Assembly (NCBI RefSeq): GCF_022664465.1
Contig: NZ_JAKREV010000002.1
Location: 667,532-731,531 of the forward strand
Reading direction: 5' to 3'
From: Sphingomonas hankookensis
GTDB taxonomy: Bacteria > Pseudomonadota > Alphaproteobacteria > Sphingomonadales > Sphingomonadaceae
Length of the DNA: 64,000 bases
Part shown: positions 53,020 through 62,670 of the stretch, piece after piece
How positions within the stretch are numbered: the first letter of the stretch is position 1
Layout of the letters: each line of letters starts with the position of its first letter
The notes under the pieces: generated by a model
The model's database searches: none
Seen by the model: only the letters and a program-made list of their open reading frames with translations
What the model was told of the DNA's origin: nothing
Program-made: the position numbers and the translations under genes

Positions 53020-53115
53020 CGTCATCCCCGCGTAGGCGGGAATCCATACACGCATCGACAGCGACTCTATCGCGAACGTCGGCGGTTATGGATTTCCGCC
53101 TACGCGGGAATGACG
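53020..53115. repeat. Paired palindromic repeat (CGTCATCCCCGCGTAGGCGG type)
   Basis: CGTCATCCCCGCGTAGGCGGG with AATCCATA at the left and TATGGATTTCCGCCTACGCG with GGAATGACG at the right are inverted repeats around a 40-base core. Each arm forms its own CCCGC/GCGGG hairpin. It separates convergent genes and matches the layout of the elements at 25333 and 50069. Confidence 0.85.
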
Positions 53116-53159
53116 ATCGGGTGGAGGGGCGCTCGCTATCCGGCGAGCGCCCCTGCCCG

Positions 53160-55415
53160 TCACCCCACCATGCCGCCCGCCGCCAGCACCGCCAGCGTTA
53201 CCAGTTCGTTCGCGGTGCTGGTCATCGGGGCGATCTGCACCGGCTTTTCCATGCCGATCAGCATCGGGCCGATCACGTCGTCGCCACCCAGTTCGCGCAG
53301 CAGCTTGGCCGAGATATTGGCCGATTGCAGCCCCGGCATCACCAGCACGTTCGCCGGACCCGACAGGCGGGCGAAGGGGAAGTTCGCCATCTGACGCGGG
53401 TTGAGCGCGACGTCGGGGGCCATTTCGCCTTCATATTCGAAGCCGACCTGCCGCTTGTCGAGCGCGGCCACGCCGTCGCGGACGTTATCGATCCACTGGC
53501 CCGACGGGTTGCCGAAGGTCGAATAGCTGAGGAACGCTACGCGCGGTTCGTGGCCCATGCGGCGGGCGACGGCGGCGGTCCGTTCGGCGATGTCGGCCAG
53601 TTCCTCGGCGCTCGGCCGTTCGTTGATCGTCGTGTCGGCCATGAAGACGGTGTGGCTCTGCCCCACCAGCAGGTGGATGCCGAACGGCACCTTGCCGTCG
53701 ACCGGATCGATCACGCGGCGCACGTCGCGGAACGTCTGCGCATAGGTGCGGGTGATACCGGTGATCATCGCGTCGGCGACGCCCAGTTGCAGCAGCACCG
53801 CGCCGAAGGTGTTGCGATCCTGGTTGATCATCCGTTCGGCATCGCGCTTCAGGAAGCCGCGGCGCTGGAGTCGTTCGTAGAGGAAGTCGACCATCTGCGG
53901 CACCATCTCGCTGGTGCGGCTGTTATGGACTTCGTAATCGTCGGGGTTGGCGACGCCCAGGGCGCGCAGACGATCGTGGACGTCTTCGCGGCCGACCAGC
54001 ACCGGGATACCATAGCCGCCTTCCTTGAACGCGATTGCCGCGCGCAGCACGACTTCCTCTTCGCCCTCGGCGAACAGGACGCGCTTGGGATGCGCTTTGG
54101 CCCCCTCATAGGCCATGGTCAGGACCGAGGTGGTCGGGTTGAGGCGCGCGCGCAGTTCCTGGCGATACGCCTCCATGTCGAGGATCGGGCGGGTGGCGAC
54201 GCCCGAATCCATCGCTGCCTTGGCAACCGCAGACGGCACCAGTTCCATCAGGCGCGGGTCGAACGGCGCGGGGATGATGTAGTCGGGGCCGAAGCTGTGC
54301 TGCGTGCCATAGGCCAGCGCGACTTCCTCCGGCACGCGCTGGCGCGCCAGTTCGGCGATGGCGTTGGCGGCGGCGATCTTCATCTCGTCGTTGATGCCGG
54401 TCGCGCGCACGTCCAATGCGCCGCGGAAGATGAAGGGGAAGCCGATGACGTTGTTGACCTGATTGGGATAGTCCGACCGCCCGGTGGCGACGATCGCGTC
54501 GGGGCGCGCCGCCTTGGCCAGTTCGGGGCGGATTTCAGGTTCCGGGTTGGCCATCGCGAAGATGATCGGCGACGGGGCCATGTCCTTGACCATTTCGGGC
54601 TTCAATGCGCCGGCAGCCGACAATCCCAGGAACACGTCGGCGCCGTGCAGCGCTTCGGTGAGCGTCCGGCGGTCGGTGGCGGCGGCATGGGCCGATTGCC
54701 ACTGGTTCACGTCGTCGCGCCCCTGATAGATCACGCCGGTGCGGTCGCACATGATGACGTTGTCGTGGGCGACGCCCATGGCCTTCATGAGTTCGGTGCA
54801 GGCGATCGCGGCGGCCCCTGCCCCGTTCACCACCACCTTGACCTCCGACAACTTGCGCTTGGTCAGCAGGCAGGCGTTGATGAGGCCGGCGGCGCAAATG
54901 ATCGCGGTGCCGTGCTGGTCGTCATGGAACACCGGGATGTTCATGCGTTCGCGCAGCGTCTGCTCGATGATGAAGCATTCGGGCGACTTGATGTCTTCGA
55001 GGTTGATGCCGCCGAAGCTCGGCTCCATCAGCTCGACCGCATCGATGAAGCGGTCGACATCCTCGGTCTTCAGCTCGATATCGATCGAATCGACGTCGGC
55101 GAAGCGTTTGAACAGGACCGCCTTGCCCTCCATCACCGGCTTCGACGCCAGCGCGCCGAGATTGCCGAGGCCGAGAATGGCGGTGCCGTTCGAGATGACC
55201 GCGACGAGGTTGCCCTTGGCGGTATAGTCGTAGGCGGTGGCAGGGTCTTCGTAGATCGCCTTCACGGGCACCGCGACGCCGGGCGAATAGGCGAGCGCCA
55301 GGTCGCGCTGCGTCGCCATCGGTTTCGATGCGATGATCTCGATCTTGCCGGGGCGTCCCTCCGAATGGAACAGCAGCGCCTCGCGCTCGGAAAACTGGTC
55401 GGTGGTTTCGGACAC
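53160..55415 (-). CDS. maeB: NADP-dependent malic enzyme with phosphotransacetylase-like domain
   Basis: The 751-residue enzyme decarboxylates malate to pyruvate with NADP. The N-terminal malic-enzyme part (about residues 1-420) shows YSPGVAVPVKAIYEDPATAY, IPVFHDDQHGTAIICAAGL and VVNGAGAAAIACTELMKAMG; the C-terminal third is a phosphotransacetylase-like domain (DRNTFGAVLLQLGVADAMIT), usually regulatory. The start is GTG at 55415 after GGGAGAAG, giving the family length of about 750. It is divergent from mutS. Confidence 0.94.
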   Translation of the reverse strand: MSETTDQFSEREALLFHSEGRPGKIEIIASKPMATQRDLALAYSPGVAVPVKAIYEDPATAYDYTAKGNLVAVISNGTAILGLGNLGALASKPVMEGKAVLFKRFADVDSIDIELKTEDVDRFIDAVELMEPSFGGINLEDIKSPECFIIEQTLRERMNIPVFHDDQHGTAIICAAGLINACLLTKRKLSEVKVVVNGAGAAAIACTELMKAMGVAHDNVIMCDRTGVIYQGRDDVNQWQSAHAAATDRRTLTEALHGADVFLGLSAAGALKPEMVKDMAPSPIIFAMANPEPEIRPELAKAARPDAIVATGRSDYPNQVNNVIGFPFIFRGALDVRATGINDEMKIAAANAIAELARQRVPEEVALAYGTQHSFGPDYIIPAPFDPRLMELVPSAVAKAAMDSGVATRPILDMEAYRQELRARLNPTTSVLTMAYEGAKAHPKRVLFAEGEEEVVLRAAIAFKEGGYGIPVLVGREDVHDRLRALGVANPDDYEVHNSRTSEMVPQMVDFLYERLQRRGFLKRDAERMINQDRNTFGAVLLQLGVADAMITGITRTYAQTFRDVRRVIDPVDGKVPFGIHLLVGQSHTVFMADTTINERPSAEELADIAERTAAVARRMGHEPRVAFLSYSTFGNPSGQWIDNVRDGVAALDKRQVGFEYEGEMAPDVALNPRQMANFPFARLSGPANVLVMPGLQSANISAKLLRELGGDDVIGPMLIGMEKPVQIAPMTSTANELVTLAVLAAGGMVG

Positions 55416-55538
55416 TGGCGCTTCTCCCGTTTGGATGGGCTTTACGCAGGGGAAGGCGAGTGGGGCAAGGGTGTAGGTCCCGGCGGATACGCTTTGACAC
55501 GCTTGCGCCGCGGGGCCGGCGGACGGTATCGCGCAGGG

Positions 55539-58154
55539 ATGGCGACCAAGGCTCGGGCGGACGATGTCCCCGCCCCCACCCCGATGATGCAGCAATATCT
55601 GGCGCTGAAGGCGGAGGCCGACGACTGCCTGCTCTTTTATCGCATGGGCGATTTTTTCGAGCTGTTCCACGACGATGCGAAGATCGCCGCCGCGTGCCTC
55701 GACATTGCGCTGACCGCGCGCGGGGAGCATGAGGGATCGAAGATCCCGATGTGCGGCGTGCCGGTGCATGCGGCCGAGGGGTATCTGGCGCGGCTGATCA
55801 AGGCCGGGCACCGCGTCGCCATCGCCGAACAGGTCGAGAGCCCGGAGGAGGCGAAAAAGGCCCGTGGGTCGAAGGCGCTGGTGGCGCGGGCGATCGTCCG
55901 GGTGGTGACGGCGGGCACGCTGACCGAAGAGGCGTTGCTCGATGCGCGCGCGGCGAACTGGTGCGCGTGCATCGGTGAGGCGGCCGGCGGGGTCGCGATC
56001 GCGGCTGCCGATGTATCGACCGGGCGGTTCGAGGTGATCGAGACCGACGCCGCCGGGCTGACCGCCGCGCTCGCGCGGTTGCAGGCGGTCGAGGTGGTCG
56101 CGGCGGAGACTAGCGCCTTTGCCGAGGTCGCGACGTTGCTGCGGGCGAAAGCCGATTTCGACAGCGCGACCGGCGAAGCGCGGTTGAAGGCGCTGCACGG
56201 CGTGGCGACGCTCGACGGGTTCGGGCAGTTTTCGCGCGCGGCGCTGGCGGCGGCGGGCGGGCTGATCGCCTATCTCGACCATAATGCGCGCGGACAGATG
56301 CCGTTTCTGCGCCCGCCGGTGTGTGCGGCGGATGGGCAGTGCATGGCGATCGATGCGGCGACGCGCGAGAGTTTGGAGCTGACGCGGACCGCTGCGGGGA
56401 TGCGCGCGGGCAGTTTGCTGGCGGAGATCGACCGGACGGTGACCGGTGCCGGCGCGCGGTTGTTGGCGAGCGATATCGCCGCGCCGCTGATGGACCGGGC
56501 AATGATCGAGGGGCGGCTGGCGGCGGTCGGCTGGGCGCATGACGATTCCGGTCTGCGCGACGAACTGCGCACCGCGCTCAGGGCGTTGCCCGATATCGGG
56601 CGAGCGCTGGGGCGGATCGCGGCGGGCCGGGGTTCGCCGCGCGATCTGGGGCAGTTGCGCGACGGGTTGAGCGCGGCGTGGACGTTGGGGCAACGGATCG
56701 AACAGTTGCCGGCGGTGCCGCCGTTGGTGGCAGAACTCGCGCCGCGGTTGCGCGGACATGGCGCGTTGATCGAGCTGCTGACGCGCGGGCTGGTGCCGAT
56801 GCCGCCGATCGATGCGGCGGCGGGCGGGTTCATCGCCGAGGGGTATGATGCCGCGCTGGATGCGCTGCGCGATACCGGGGCGGGCGGCCGGCGGGCGATC
56901 GCCGCGCTGGAGGCGCAGTATCGCGAGCGGACCGGGATTTCGGCGCTGAAAATCCGGCATAACGGCGTGCTCGGCTATCATGTCGAGGTGCCGGCGCGCG
57001 CCGCCGACAAGCTGATGGCGCAGGATAGCGGCTTCACCCATCGGCAGACGCTGGCCGGGGTGGTCCGCTTCAACGCGCCCGACCTGCACGAGGCGGCGCT
57101 GAAGGTGACGCAGGCCGGTGCCCACGCGCTGGCGGCGGAAGCGGCGCATCTGGAGGCGTTCACCGAGAGCGCGCTGGCGGTGCGGGAGAGCGTAGCGGCG
57201 ACGGCGGATGCCCTGGCGCGGATCGACGTGACCGCGGCGCTGGCCGAACGCGCGGCGGAGGGCGGCTGGGCGCGGCCGGAGCTGGTCGATCATAGCTGCC
57301 TCGACATCGTCGGCGGGCGGCATCCGGTAGTCGAAAGCGCGGTCGCGAAGAGCGGCGGGCGGTTCGTCGCCAACGACTGCCGGTTGTCGGAGGATTCGCG
57401 GCTGTGGCTGGTCACGGGGCCGAACATGGGCGGCAAATCGACCTTCCTGCGGCAGAATGCGCTGATCGTCGTGCTGGCGCAGGCGGGCAGCTTCGTCCCC
57501 GCCACGTCGGCGACGCTGGGGCTGGTCGACCGGTTGTTCAGCCGGGTCGGCGCGTCGGACAATCTCGCGCGGGGGCGGTCGACCTTCATGGTCGAGATGG
57601 TCGAGACGGCGGCGATCCTCGCACAGGCGACGCCGCGATCGTTCGTGATCCTCGACGAGGTCGGGCGCGGCACGTCGACCTATGACGGGCTGGCGATCGC
57701 ATGGGCAGTGGTCGAGGCGATCCACGAGGATAATCGCTGCCGCTGCCTGTTCGCGACCCATTATCACGAACTGACCCGGTTGGCCGAACGGTGCGACGCG
57801 CTGTCGCTGCACCATGTCCGCGCGCGCGAGTGGAAGGGCGATCTGGTGCTGCTCCACGAACTGGCCGAAGGGCCGGCGGATCGCAGCTATGGCATCGCGG
57901 TGGCGCGGTTGGCCGGATTGCCGCCGGCGACGCTGCAGCGCGCAAAGGCGGTGCTGGCGAAGCTGGAGGCGGGCAAGGCCAAGACCGGTGGCATCGCGGC
58001 GGGGCTGGACGACCTGCCGCTGTTCGCGGCGATGGCGGTGGTCGAGGAATCGCCGGTCGATGGCTTGCGCGAGGCGCTGGCGGGGCTGGACGTCGACGCG
58101 ATGTCGCCGCGCGAGGCGATGGAGGCGCTGTACCGGTTGAAGGGGCTGGCCTGA
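55539..58154 (+). CDS. mutS: DNA mismatch repair protein MutS
   Basis: The 871-residue protein recognises mismatches. The N-terminal domain has the mismatch-contacting FYRMGDFFELFHDDA (Phe and Glu), then connector, lever and clamp regions, and the C-terminal ATPase with Walker A GPNMGGKSTFLRQN, DEVGRGTSTYDGLAIAW and FATHYHELT. The ATG at 55539 gives MATKARADDVPAPTPMMQQY; an internal ATG 15 codons on is possible. The length is normal. Confidence 0.97.
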   Translation: MATKARADDVPAPTPMMQQYLALKAEADDCLLFYRMGDFFELFHDDAKIAAACLDIALTARGEHEGSKIPMCGVPVHAAEGYLARLIKAGHRVAIAEQVESPEEAKKARGSKALVARAIVRVVTAGTLTEEALLDARAANWCACIGEAAGGVAIAAADVSTGRFEVIETDAAGLTAALARLQAVEVVAAETSAFAEVATLLRAKADFDSATGEARLKALHGVATLDGFGQFSRAALAAAGGLIAYLDHNARGQMPFLRPPVCAADGQCMAIDAATRESLELTRTAAGMRAGSLLAEIDRTVTGAGARLLASDIAAPLMDRAMIEGRLAAVGWAHDDSGLRDELRTALRALPDIGRALGRIAAGRGSPRDLGQLRDGLSAAWTLGQRIEQLPAVPPLVAELAPRLRGHGALIELLTRGLVPMPPIDAAAGGFIAEGYDAALDALRDTGAGGRRAIAALEAQYRERTGISALKIRHNGVLGYHVEVPARAADKLMAQDSGFTHRQTLAGVVRFNAPDLHEAALKVTQAGAHALAAEAAHLEAFTESALAVRESVAATADALARIDVTAALAERAAEGGWARPELVDHSCLDIVGGRHPVVESAVAKSGGRFVANDCRLSEDSRLWLVTGPNMGGKSTFLRQNALIVVLAQAGSFVPATSATLGLVDRLFSRVGASDNLARGRSTFMVEMVETAAILAQATPRSFVILDEVGRGTSTYDGLAIAWAVVEAIHEDNRCRCLFATHYHELTRLAERCDALSLHHVRAREWKGDLVLLHELAEGPADRSYGIAVARLAGLPPATLQRAKAVLAKLEAGKAKTGGIAAGLDDLPLFAAMAVVEESPVDGLREALAGLDVDAMSPREAMEALYRLKGLA

Positions 58155-58181
58155 ACGCCGCCCCTCGCCCCGGCGGATCGA

Positions 58182-58517
58182 TCAGCTGGTCCGGTTCGCC
58201 TGCTGGAACTCCGTCCGGGTGACGCGGCCATCGCCGTTGCGGTCGAGTTTCGCGAACGCCGCATCCATCGCGGCGATCAGCTTGCCCTTCTGCTCGGGCG
58301 TGCGCCGCGCCAGCTGGCGATCCGCATTGGCCGCGATCGTCGCCAGTTCGCGAGCGTCAACGACGTCGTTCCGGTTGCGGTCGTAATTCTGGAAGAAGTT
58401 GATCTCGTTCTCCCAAGCGACGGTTTCGACCCCCTGAAGCGGATAGGATTCGGCGTAATGCGTGCCGCCGGCCGGTACGGACTGGAGCATCAGCGCGAGC
58501 AGGGTAGCAGCGGACAT
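58182..58517 (-). CDS. Secreted EF-hand calcium-binding protein
   Basis: The 111-residue protein starts at 58517, seven bases after GGGAG. A signal peptide (SAATLLALMLQSVPAGG) precedes two EF-hand loops: DRNRNDVVDARE (about residues 46-57) and DRNGDGRVTRTE (about residues 92-103), each with acidic or polar ligands at positions 1, 3, 5 and 12. It would bind calcium in the periplasm. Function unknown; such proteins are common in sphingomonads. It converges with mutS. Confidence 0.85.
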   Translation of the reverse strand: MSAATLLALMLQSVPAGGTHYAESYPLQGVETVAWENEINFFQNYDRNRNDVVDARELATIAANADRQLARRTPEQKGKLIAAMDAAFAKLDRNGDGRVTRTEFQQANRTS

Positions 58518-58707
58518 CGTCATTCTCCCATGGCAACCGGGTGAACGTGCCGGATAGGGCGGTGTCCGGCAAGCGCACATCGCCGTTCCCGGCAATCTTT
58601 CACCCTCAATTCAACCATTTATCCACCCGACAGTTCCACCTGTCCGCGGTTACCGGTCAGCCGGTCGAACGGTTGCATGGTCGTGCCCCTTCGCGCACAA
58701 CGCGGCG

Positions 58708-59853
58708 ATGATCGCTGACAGCGCTGCCACCGCCACCGACGCCGCGGCACCGGGCAAGGGACATTATGCGATCCTCGACGGGCTGCGCGGGGTCGCGGCG
58801 CTGATGGTCGTGCTGTTCCACCTGTGCGAGCCCTTCGCGCACGGCGATCCGCAGGTGCAGGTCATCAACCACGGTTATCTGGCGGTCGATTTCTTGTTCC
58901 TGCTGTCGGGCTTCGTCGTCGCCTACGCCTATGACGATCGCTGGGGCGGCATGACGGCGTGAGATTTCTGGAAACGGCGGCTGATCCGGTTGCAGCCCAT
59001 GGTGATATTGGGCGGGGTGATCGGCGCGCTGCTGTTCGCCGCCCAGCAATCGTCGGTGTTCCCGAAGGTGGCGGACGCGTCGGCGATGCAGGTCGTCGCG
59101 GTCATGCTGCTGGGGTTCACCATGATCCCGTTGCCGATGGCGCGCGACATTCGCGGTTGGGACGAAATCTATCCGCTCAATGGGCCGCAATGGTCGCTGT
59201 TCTACGAATATATCGCCAATGCGCTGTATGCGGCGGGCTTTCGCAAACTGTCCAACCGGTCGATGGCGGTGTTCGTCGTGGCGGCGGCACTGGCATTGAT
59301 CCAGCTGGCGGTCTTCGGCGATCGTGGCGACGTGATCGGCGGTTGGGCGCTGAGCTTCAGCGGGGTCGGCATCGGAATGACGCGGATGTTGTTTCCATTC
59401 TTTGCCGGGGTGTTGTTGTGCCGGACCCGCGCGACGATCCATCTGCGCCATGGCTTTGCAGTCGGCAGCGCACTGCTGGTCGTTGCGCTCAGCCTGCCGC
59501 GGTTCGGCGGGACCGAACGGCTGTGGCTGAACGGGCTGTACGAGGCGGCCTGCGTCATCCTGCTGTTCCCGCTGATCGTCGCGATCGGTGCGGGCGAGAA
59601 GCGCGCCGACGGCCAGGCGGTGCGCGTCGCGCGGCTGTTCGGCGGGCTGTCGTTTCCGCTCTACATCACCCATTTCCCGCTGATCTATTGCTACACCGCA
59701 TGGGTCGCCGATGCGAAGCCGACGCCGATGATGGGCGCGATGGTCGGCGCGGGGGTGCTGGCGGCAGCGTTGCTGATCGCGCAGGCCAGCCTGACGCTGT
59801 ATGACGAACCGGTGCGGCGGCGGCTGGCGGTGCGGTTCCTGCGCAAGCGCTGA
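58708..59853 (+). pseudogene. Acyltransferase-3 (OafA-like) gene interrupted by an in-frame TGA
   Basis: The frame encodes HYAILDGLRGVAALMVVLFH and FLFLLSGFVVAYAYDDRWGG, the typical acyltransferase-3 start, then a TGA at 58960-58962, then FWKRRLIRLQPMV-type sequence and about ten membrane segments to 59853 in the same frame. The family normally has a residue such as Trp here (MTA-W-DFWKRR), so one G-to-A change (TGG to TGA) explains the break. Either a genuine nonsense mutation or a sequencing error. A restart at the ATG at 58990 would lose the catalytic His region. Confidence 0.85.
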
Positions 59854-59898
59854 CGCGACGCTTCCGCCGCCCGGCCGGGTCGCCTACACCCCTGCCCC

Positions 59899-60828
59899 AT
59901 GAACCTGTCGCAGATCGTCGCCGACATTGCCGCCGAGATGGCCGATGCCCCCGACCGGGGCACGCCCGCCGACTATATCCCGCCGCTTGCCCGCGTGGAC
60001 CCGAAGCGGTTCGGGATGGCGGTGATCGAAGCGGACGGGACGTGCCATCTGGCGGGCGATGCCGAGGAAAGTTTCTCGATCCAGTCGGTGTCGAAGGTGT
60101 TCGCGCTGACGCTGGCGCTGGGTGCGGTGGGGGATCAGCTGTGGCGGCGGGTCGGGCGCGAGCCATCGGGCAGCGCGTTCAATTCGATCGTGCAGCTGGA
60201 AAGCGAACACGGCATTCCGCGCAACCCGTTCATCAATGCCGGGGCAATCGTGGTCGCCGATATCCTGCTCGGCCGCTACGAACCGCGCGAGGCGCTGGGC
60301 GAGCTGCTGCGCTTCGTCCGCGCGGCGGCGGGGGAGGACGGCATCTTCATCGACGAAGGCGTGGCGAAGGCCGAGCAGGATACGGGCTTTCGCAACCTCG
60401 CGCTGGCCAGCTACATGCGCGCGTTCGGCAATCTGCACCATGATCCGCACGTCACGCTGGGCGTATATTTCCACCAGTGCGCGCTGGCGATGAGTTGCCG
60501 GCAGCTGGCGCTGGCCGGGCGGTATCTGATGGCCGGCGGGATCAATCCGACGACCGGGCATCATGTCGTGTCGGCGCAGCGCGCGCGGCGGATCAACGCG
60601 CTGATGCTGACCTGCGGCCATTATGACGGGTCGGGCGAGTTCGCGTTCCGCGTCGGGTTGCCGGGCAAGAGCGGGGTTGGCGGGGGAATTTTGGCGATCG
60701 TGCCGGGGGTGGCGTCGGTCGCGGTGTGGTCGCCGGGGCTGAACGAACGCGGCAATTCGCAGCTGGGGACGGTGGCGCTGGAGCGGCTGGTGCAGCGGAC
60801 CGGGTGGTCGGTGTTCGAGCCGCGATAG
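59899..60828 (+). CDS. glsA: Glutaminase (serine-type, GlsA/YbaS family)
   Basis: The 309-residue enzyme hydrolyses glutamine to glutamate and ammonia. The Ser-x2-Lys catalytic motif is in [17 protein letters not shown], followed by [29 protein letters not shown] and [20 protein letters not shown], all standard for bacterial glutaminases. The length is typical. It starts 45 bases after the broken acyltransferase gene and ends before a repeat. Confidence 0.95.
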   Translation: MNLSQIVADIAAEMADAPDRGTPADYIPPLARVDPKRFGMAVIEADGTCHLAGDAEESFSIQSVSKVFALTLALGAVGDQLWRRVGREPSGSAFNSIVQLESEHGIPRNPFINAGAIVVADILLGRYEPREALGELLRFVRAAAGEDGIFIDEGVAKAEQDTGFRNLALASYMRAFGNLHHDPHVTLGVYFHQCALAMSCRQLALAGRYLMAGGINPTTGHHVVSAQRARRINALMLTCGHYDGSGEFAFRVGLPGKSGVGGGILAIVPGVASVAVWSPGLNERGNSQLGTVALERLVQRTGWSVFEPR

Positions 60829-60851
60829 GGTCGATCTCGATCGCCTGCGCT

Positions 60852-60923
60852 CGCCCTCACCCTTCCGGCGCTGCGCGCCTCCCTCCCTCTCCCGATGGGA
60901 GAGGGAGTTGGCGGCGAAGGGTA
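60852..60923. repeat. Intergenic palindrome, second copy of the CCCTCACCCT type
   Basis: GCCCTCACCCTTCCGGCGCTG at the left, an inner hairpin CTCCCTCTCCC-GAT-GGGAGAGGGAG, and GCGAAGGGTAG at the right. It matches the copy at 44862-44946 but the outer right arm is shortened. It lies between the convergent glutaminase and lipoprotein genes. Confidence 0.75.
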
Positions 60924-60925
60924 GA

Positions 60926-61276
60926 TTACCGCTGCGCCGGGGGCTGCGGCGTGAAGCTGGTCACGTTCGCCATGCCGTTGGCGCCGAAGGTGATGATGTG
61001 GCGCGATCCTTCCTGGCAGGTGGCGACCCAGCTGCCGGGCTTTTCGCCCTTTTCGGATTTGGTCACGCCCTGGCACGGCAGGCCGGCGTCGCGGATCGCG
61101 CGGATGAAGACGCCGTCGCGCTGGCCAGGCGACAGGGCGTCGACCTTGGTCGCCATCTCCTGCGCTTCCTGTGCATTGGCGACCGCTGCCGCATTTGATT
61201 GCGCCTGCTGTTCCGCATTGGGGCCGCACGCGGCCAGCATCAGCGATCCGCCCAGCATCATCAGCAGTGCCCGCAT
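60926..61276 (-). CDS. Small lipoprotein of unknown function
   Basis: The 116-residue protein has a lipoprotein signal (LLMMLGGSLMLAACG) with lipobox LAAC, a helical Ala/Gln-rich segment, and a small C-terminal domain with two cysteines (GLPCQGVTKSE and WVATCQEGSRH) that could pair. Family unknown. The ATG at 61276 follows GGGGAGAG. It is likely attached to the periplasmic face of a membrane. Confidence 0.75.
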   Translation of the reverse strand: MRALLMMLGGSLMLAACGPNAEQQAQSNAAAVANAQEAQEMATKVDALSPGQRDGVFIRAIRDAGLPCQGVTKSEKGEKPGSWVATCQEGSRHIITFGANGMANVTSFTPQPPAQR

Positions 61277-61368
61277 CTCGTCTCTCCCCTAAAAGCCGCG
61301 CCGCCGGCGCCGTCGTTCCGGACAAACAACGACGACGCCTGCGGGTTCCGTCCTACAAAGGGTTGAGC

Positions 61369-62670
61369 CTAGCGCTGATAGGCCTTGGGCAGCCCCTGTT
61401 CGGCCGGCACAAGGTAGCGGTCGCGCAACCTTGTCTGACGGTTGGTGAGCGGCTGTTCGATGCCGTCGATGAACAGCTGGGTCGGGACCGAGCCGATCTC
61501 CAACGGATCGCCGTCCCAGATCACCACGTCGCCGCGGCGGCCGGGGGTGAGCGAGCCGATTTCCCCCTCCATCCCGATCGTCCGCGCGGGTAGCGAGCTG
61601 ATCGTGGCGAAGGCGGCGCCCCAGTCGAGCCCGGCAGCCCCCGGGATCTTCGACAGCGCGACGAGGTTGCCGGCATATTGCCGCACCAGCCGCGCCTGCC
61701 GCGCTTCGTCGTCGCCGATCGTGCCGATGCCGACGACGACCCCGGCGGCCTTCATCCGGCCGATGTTCGACTGGGTGGCTGCCAGCTGTTCGAAGCTGGC
61801 GGGCAGGTCGGACAGCGCGCTGGCCAGCACGGGCACGTTCGCTGCCGCGATCTGTTGCGCCACGGTCCAGCCTTCGCTCGCGCCGACCAGCACGGGTTTC
61901 AGGCCAGCAAATTCGCGCTTCATCGCCAACACGCCCAAAATGTCGGAGGCGCGCTCGACATGGATCAGCAGCGGCACCTGCCCCGACAGGACGCGCTGCA
62001 ACGCTTCGGCATCGGTGCGGGTGAGCAGCGCTTCCTTGCCGCGATCGGCGAAGCTGGCCGGGTTGCGGGCATAGGCCTGCGCCTCGAACAGCGCGTTGCG
62101 GAACATCGCCATCGCCGCCGGCCGGCTGCCGCCCGCCGCCCGCGCGCCGCTTTCGCCCCATTCCATGAACTGGAAGGCGCGCGGACGGGTGAGCGCGTCC
62201 ATGTCGTTACCGAGGTCGATGACCGCGCCCTGCCCCGCGAAGATCGAGCCGGCATTGTCGGGCGCGACGATCGCGCGGGTCACGCCGTCGGTGCGGTTGA
62301 TCGCGATCGGCGTCGCCCGCGGATTCACCGCCGAGGCAATGTCGAGCCCGGCGTTAAACACGCTGTCGCGCGCGGATGCGTCGTTGGTGGTCGACACGCC
62401 GTCGACCTCGATGATGCCCAGACGGGTGAAGCCGGCGACGATGCCGGGCGTGACATAGCGTCCGCCGGCGTCGATCGTCTTGCCGCCCGCCACGGCGCCA
62501 CCGCGCCCGGCCGAGACGACGCGGCCGCCGCGAATGACGACGGTGCCGCCCTCGATCGGGGCCGATCCGTCGCCGAGCACGAGCTTCGCATTGGTGATGG
62601 TCACGTCCTGCGCGGCGGCGGGAACGGCGGTGGTGCCGGCGAGCAGCGCGGCGAGGAACAGGCGCTTCAC
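61369..62670 (-). CDS. Secreted amidohydrolase-family protein lacking metal ligands
   Basis: The 433-residue protein has a signal peptide (LFLAALLAGTTAVPAAAQ) and the fold-typical N- and C-termini of the amidohydrolase superfamily (TNAKLVLGDGSAPIEGGTVV; GSLTPGRRGDVVIWDGDPLE). The usual HxH after VTPG is replaced (VTPGIVAGFTRLG), and only one His occurs in the whole protein, so a normal metal-dependent reaction is unlikely. The GTG start overlaps the stop of the upstream amidohydrolase (GTGA), so it is coupled to a metal-binding paralogue and may act as its partner. Confidence 0.85.
   Translation of the reverse strand: MKRLFLAALLAGTTAVPAAAQDVTITNAKLVLGDGSAPIEGGTVVIRGGRVVSAGRGGAVAGGKTIDAGGRYVTPGIVAGFTRLGIIEVDGVSTTNDASARDSVFNAGLDIASAVNPRATPIAINRTDGVTRAIVAPDNAGSIFAGQGAVIDLGNDMDALTRPRAFQFMEWGESGARAAGGSRPAAMAMFRNALFEAQAYARNPASFADRGKEALLTRTDAEALQRVLSGQVPLLIHVERASDILGVLAMKREFAGLKPVLVGASEGWTVAQQIAAANVPVLASALSDLPASFEQLAATQSNIGRMKAAGVVVGIGTIGDDEARQARLVRQYAGNLVALSKIPGAAGLDWGAAFATISSLPARTIGMEGEIGSLTPGRRGDVVIWDGDPLEIGSVPTQLFIDGIEQPLTNRQTRLRDRYLVPAEQGLPKAYQR

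Noticed and set aside
52989..57857. Very long open frames on both strands, including 2.4 kb antisense to mutS and a long extension upstream of mutS
   Set aside because: High G+C makes stop codons rare in the antisense and shifted frames. The sequence there is Arg/Ala/Pro/Gly-rich without domains, while mutS and maeB fit their families exactly.
58960..58962. TGA in the acyltransferase gene as a selenocysteine codon
   Set aside because: The family has no selenoproteins, no selenocysteine element is visible, and a Trp-to-stop change is simpler.
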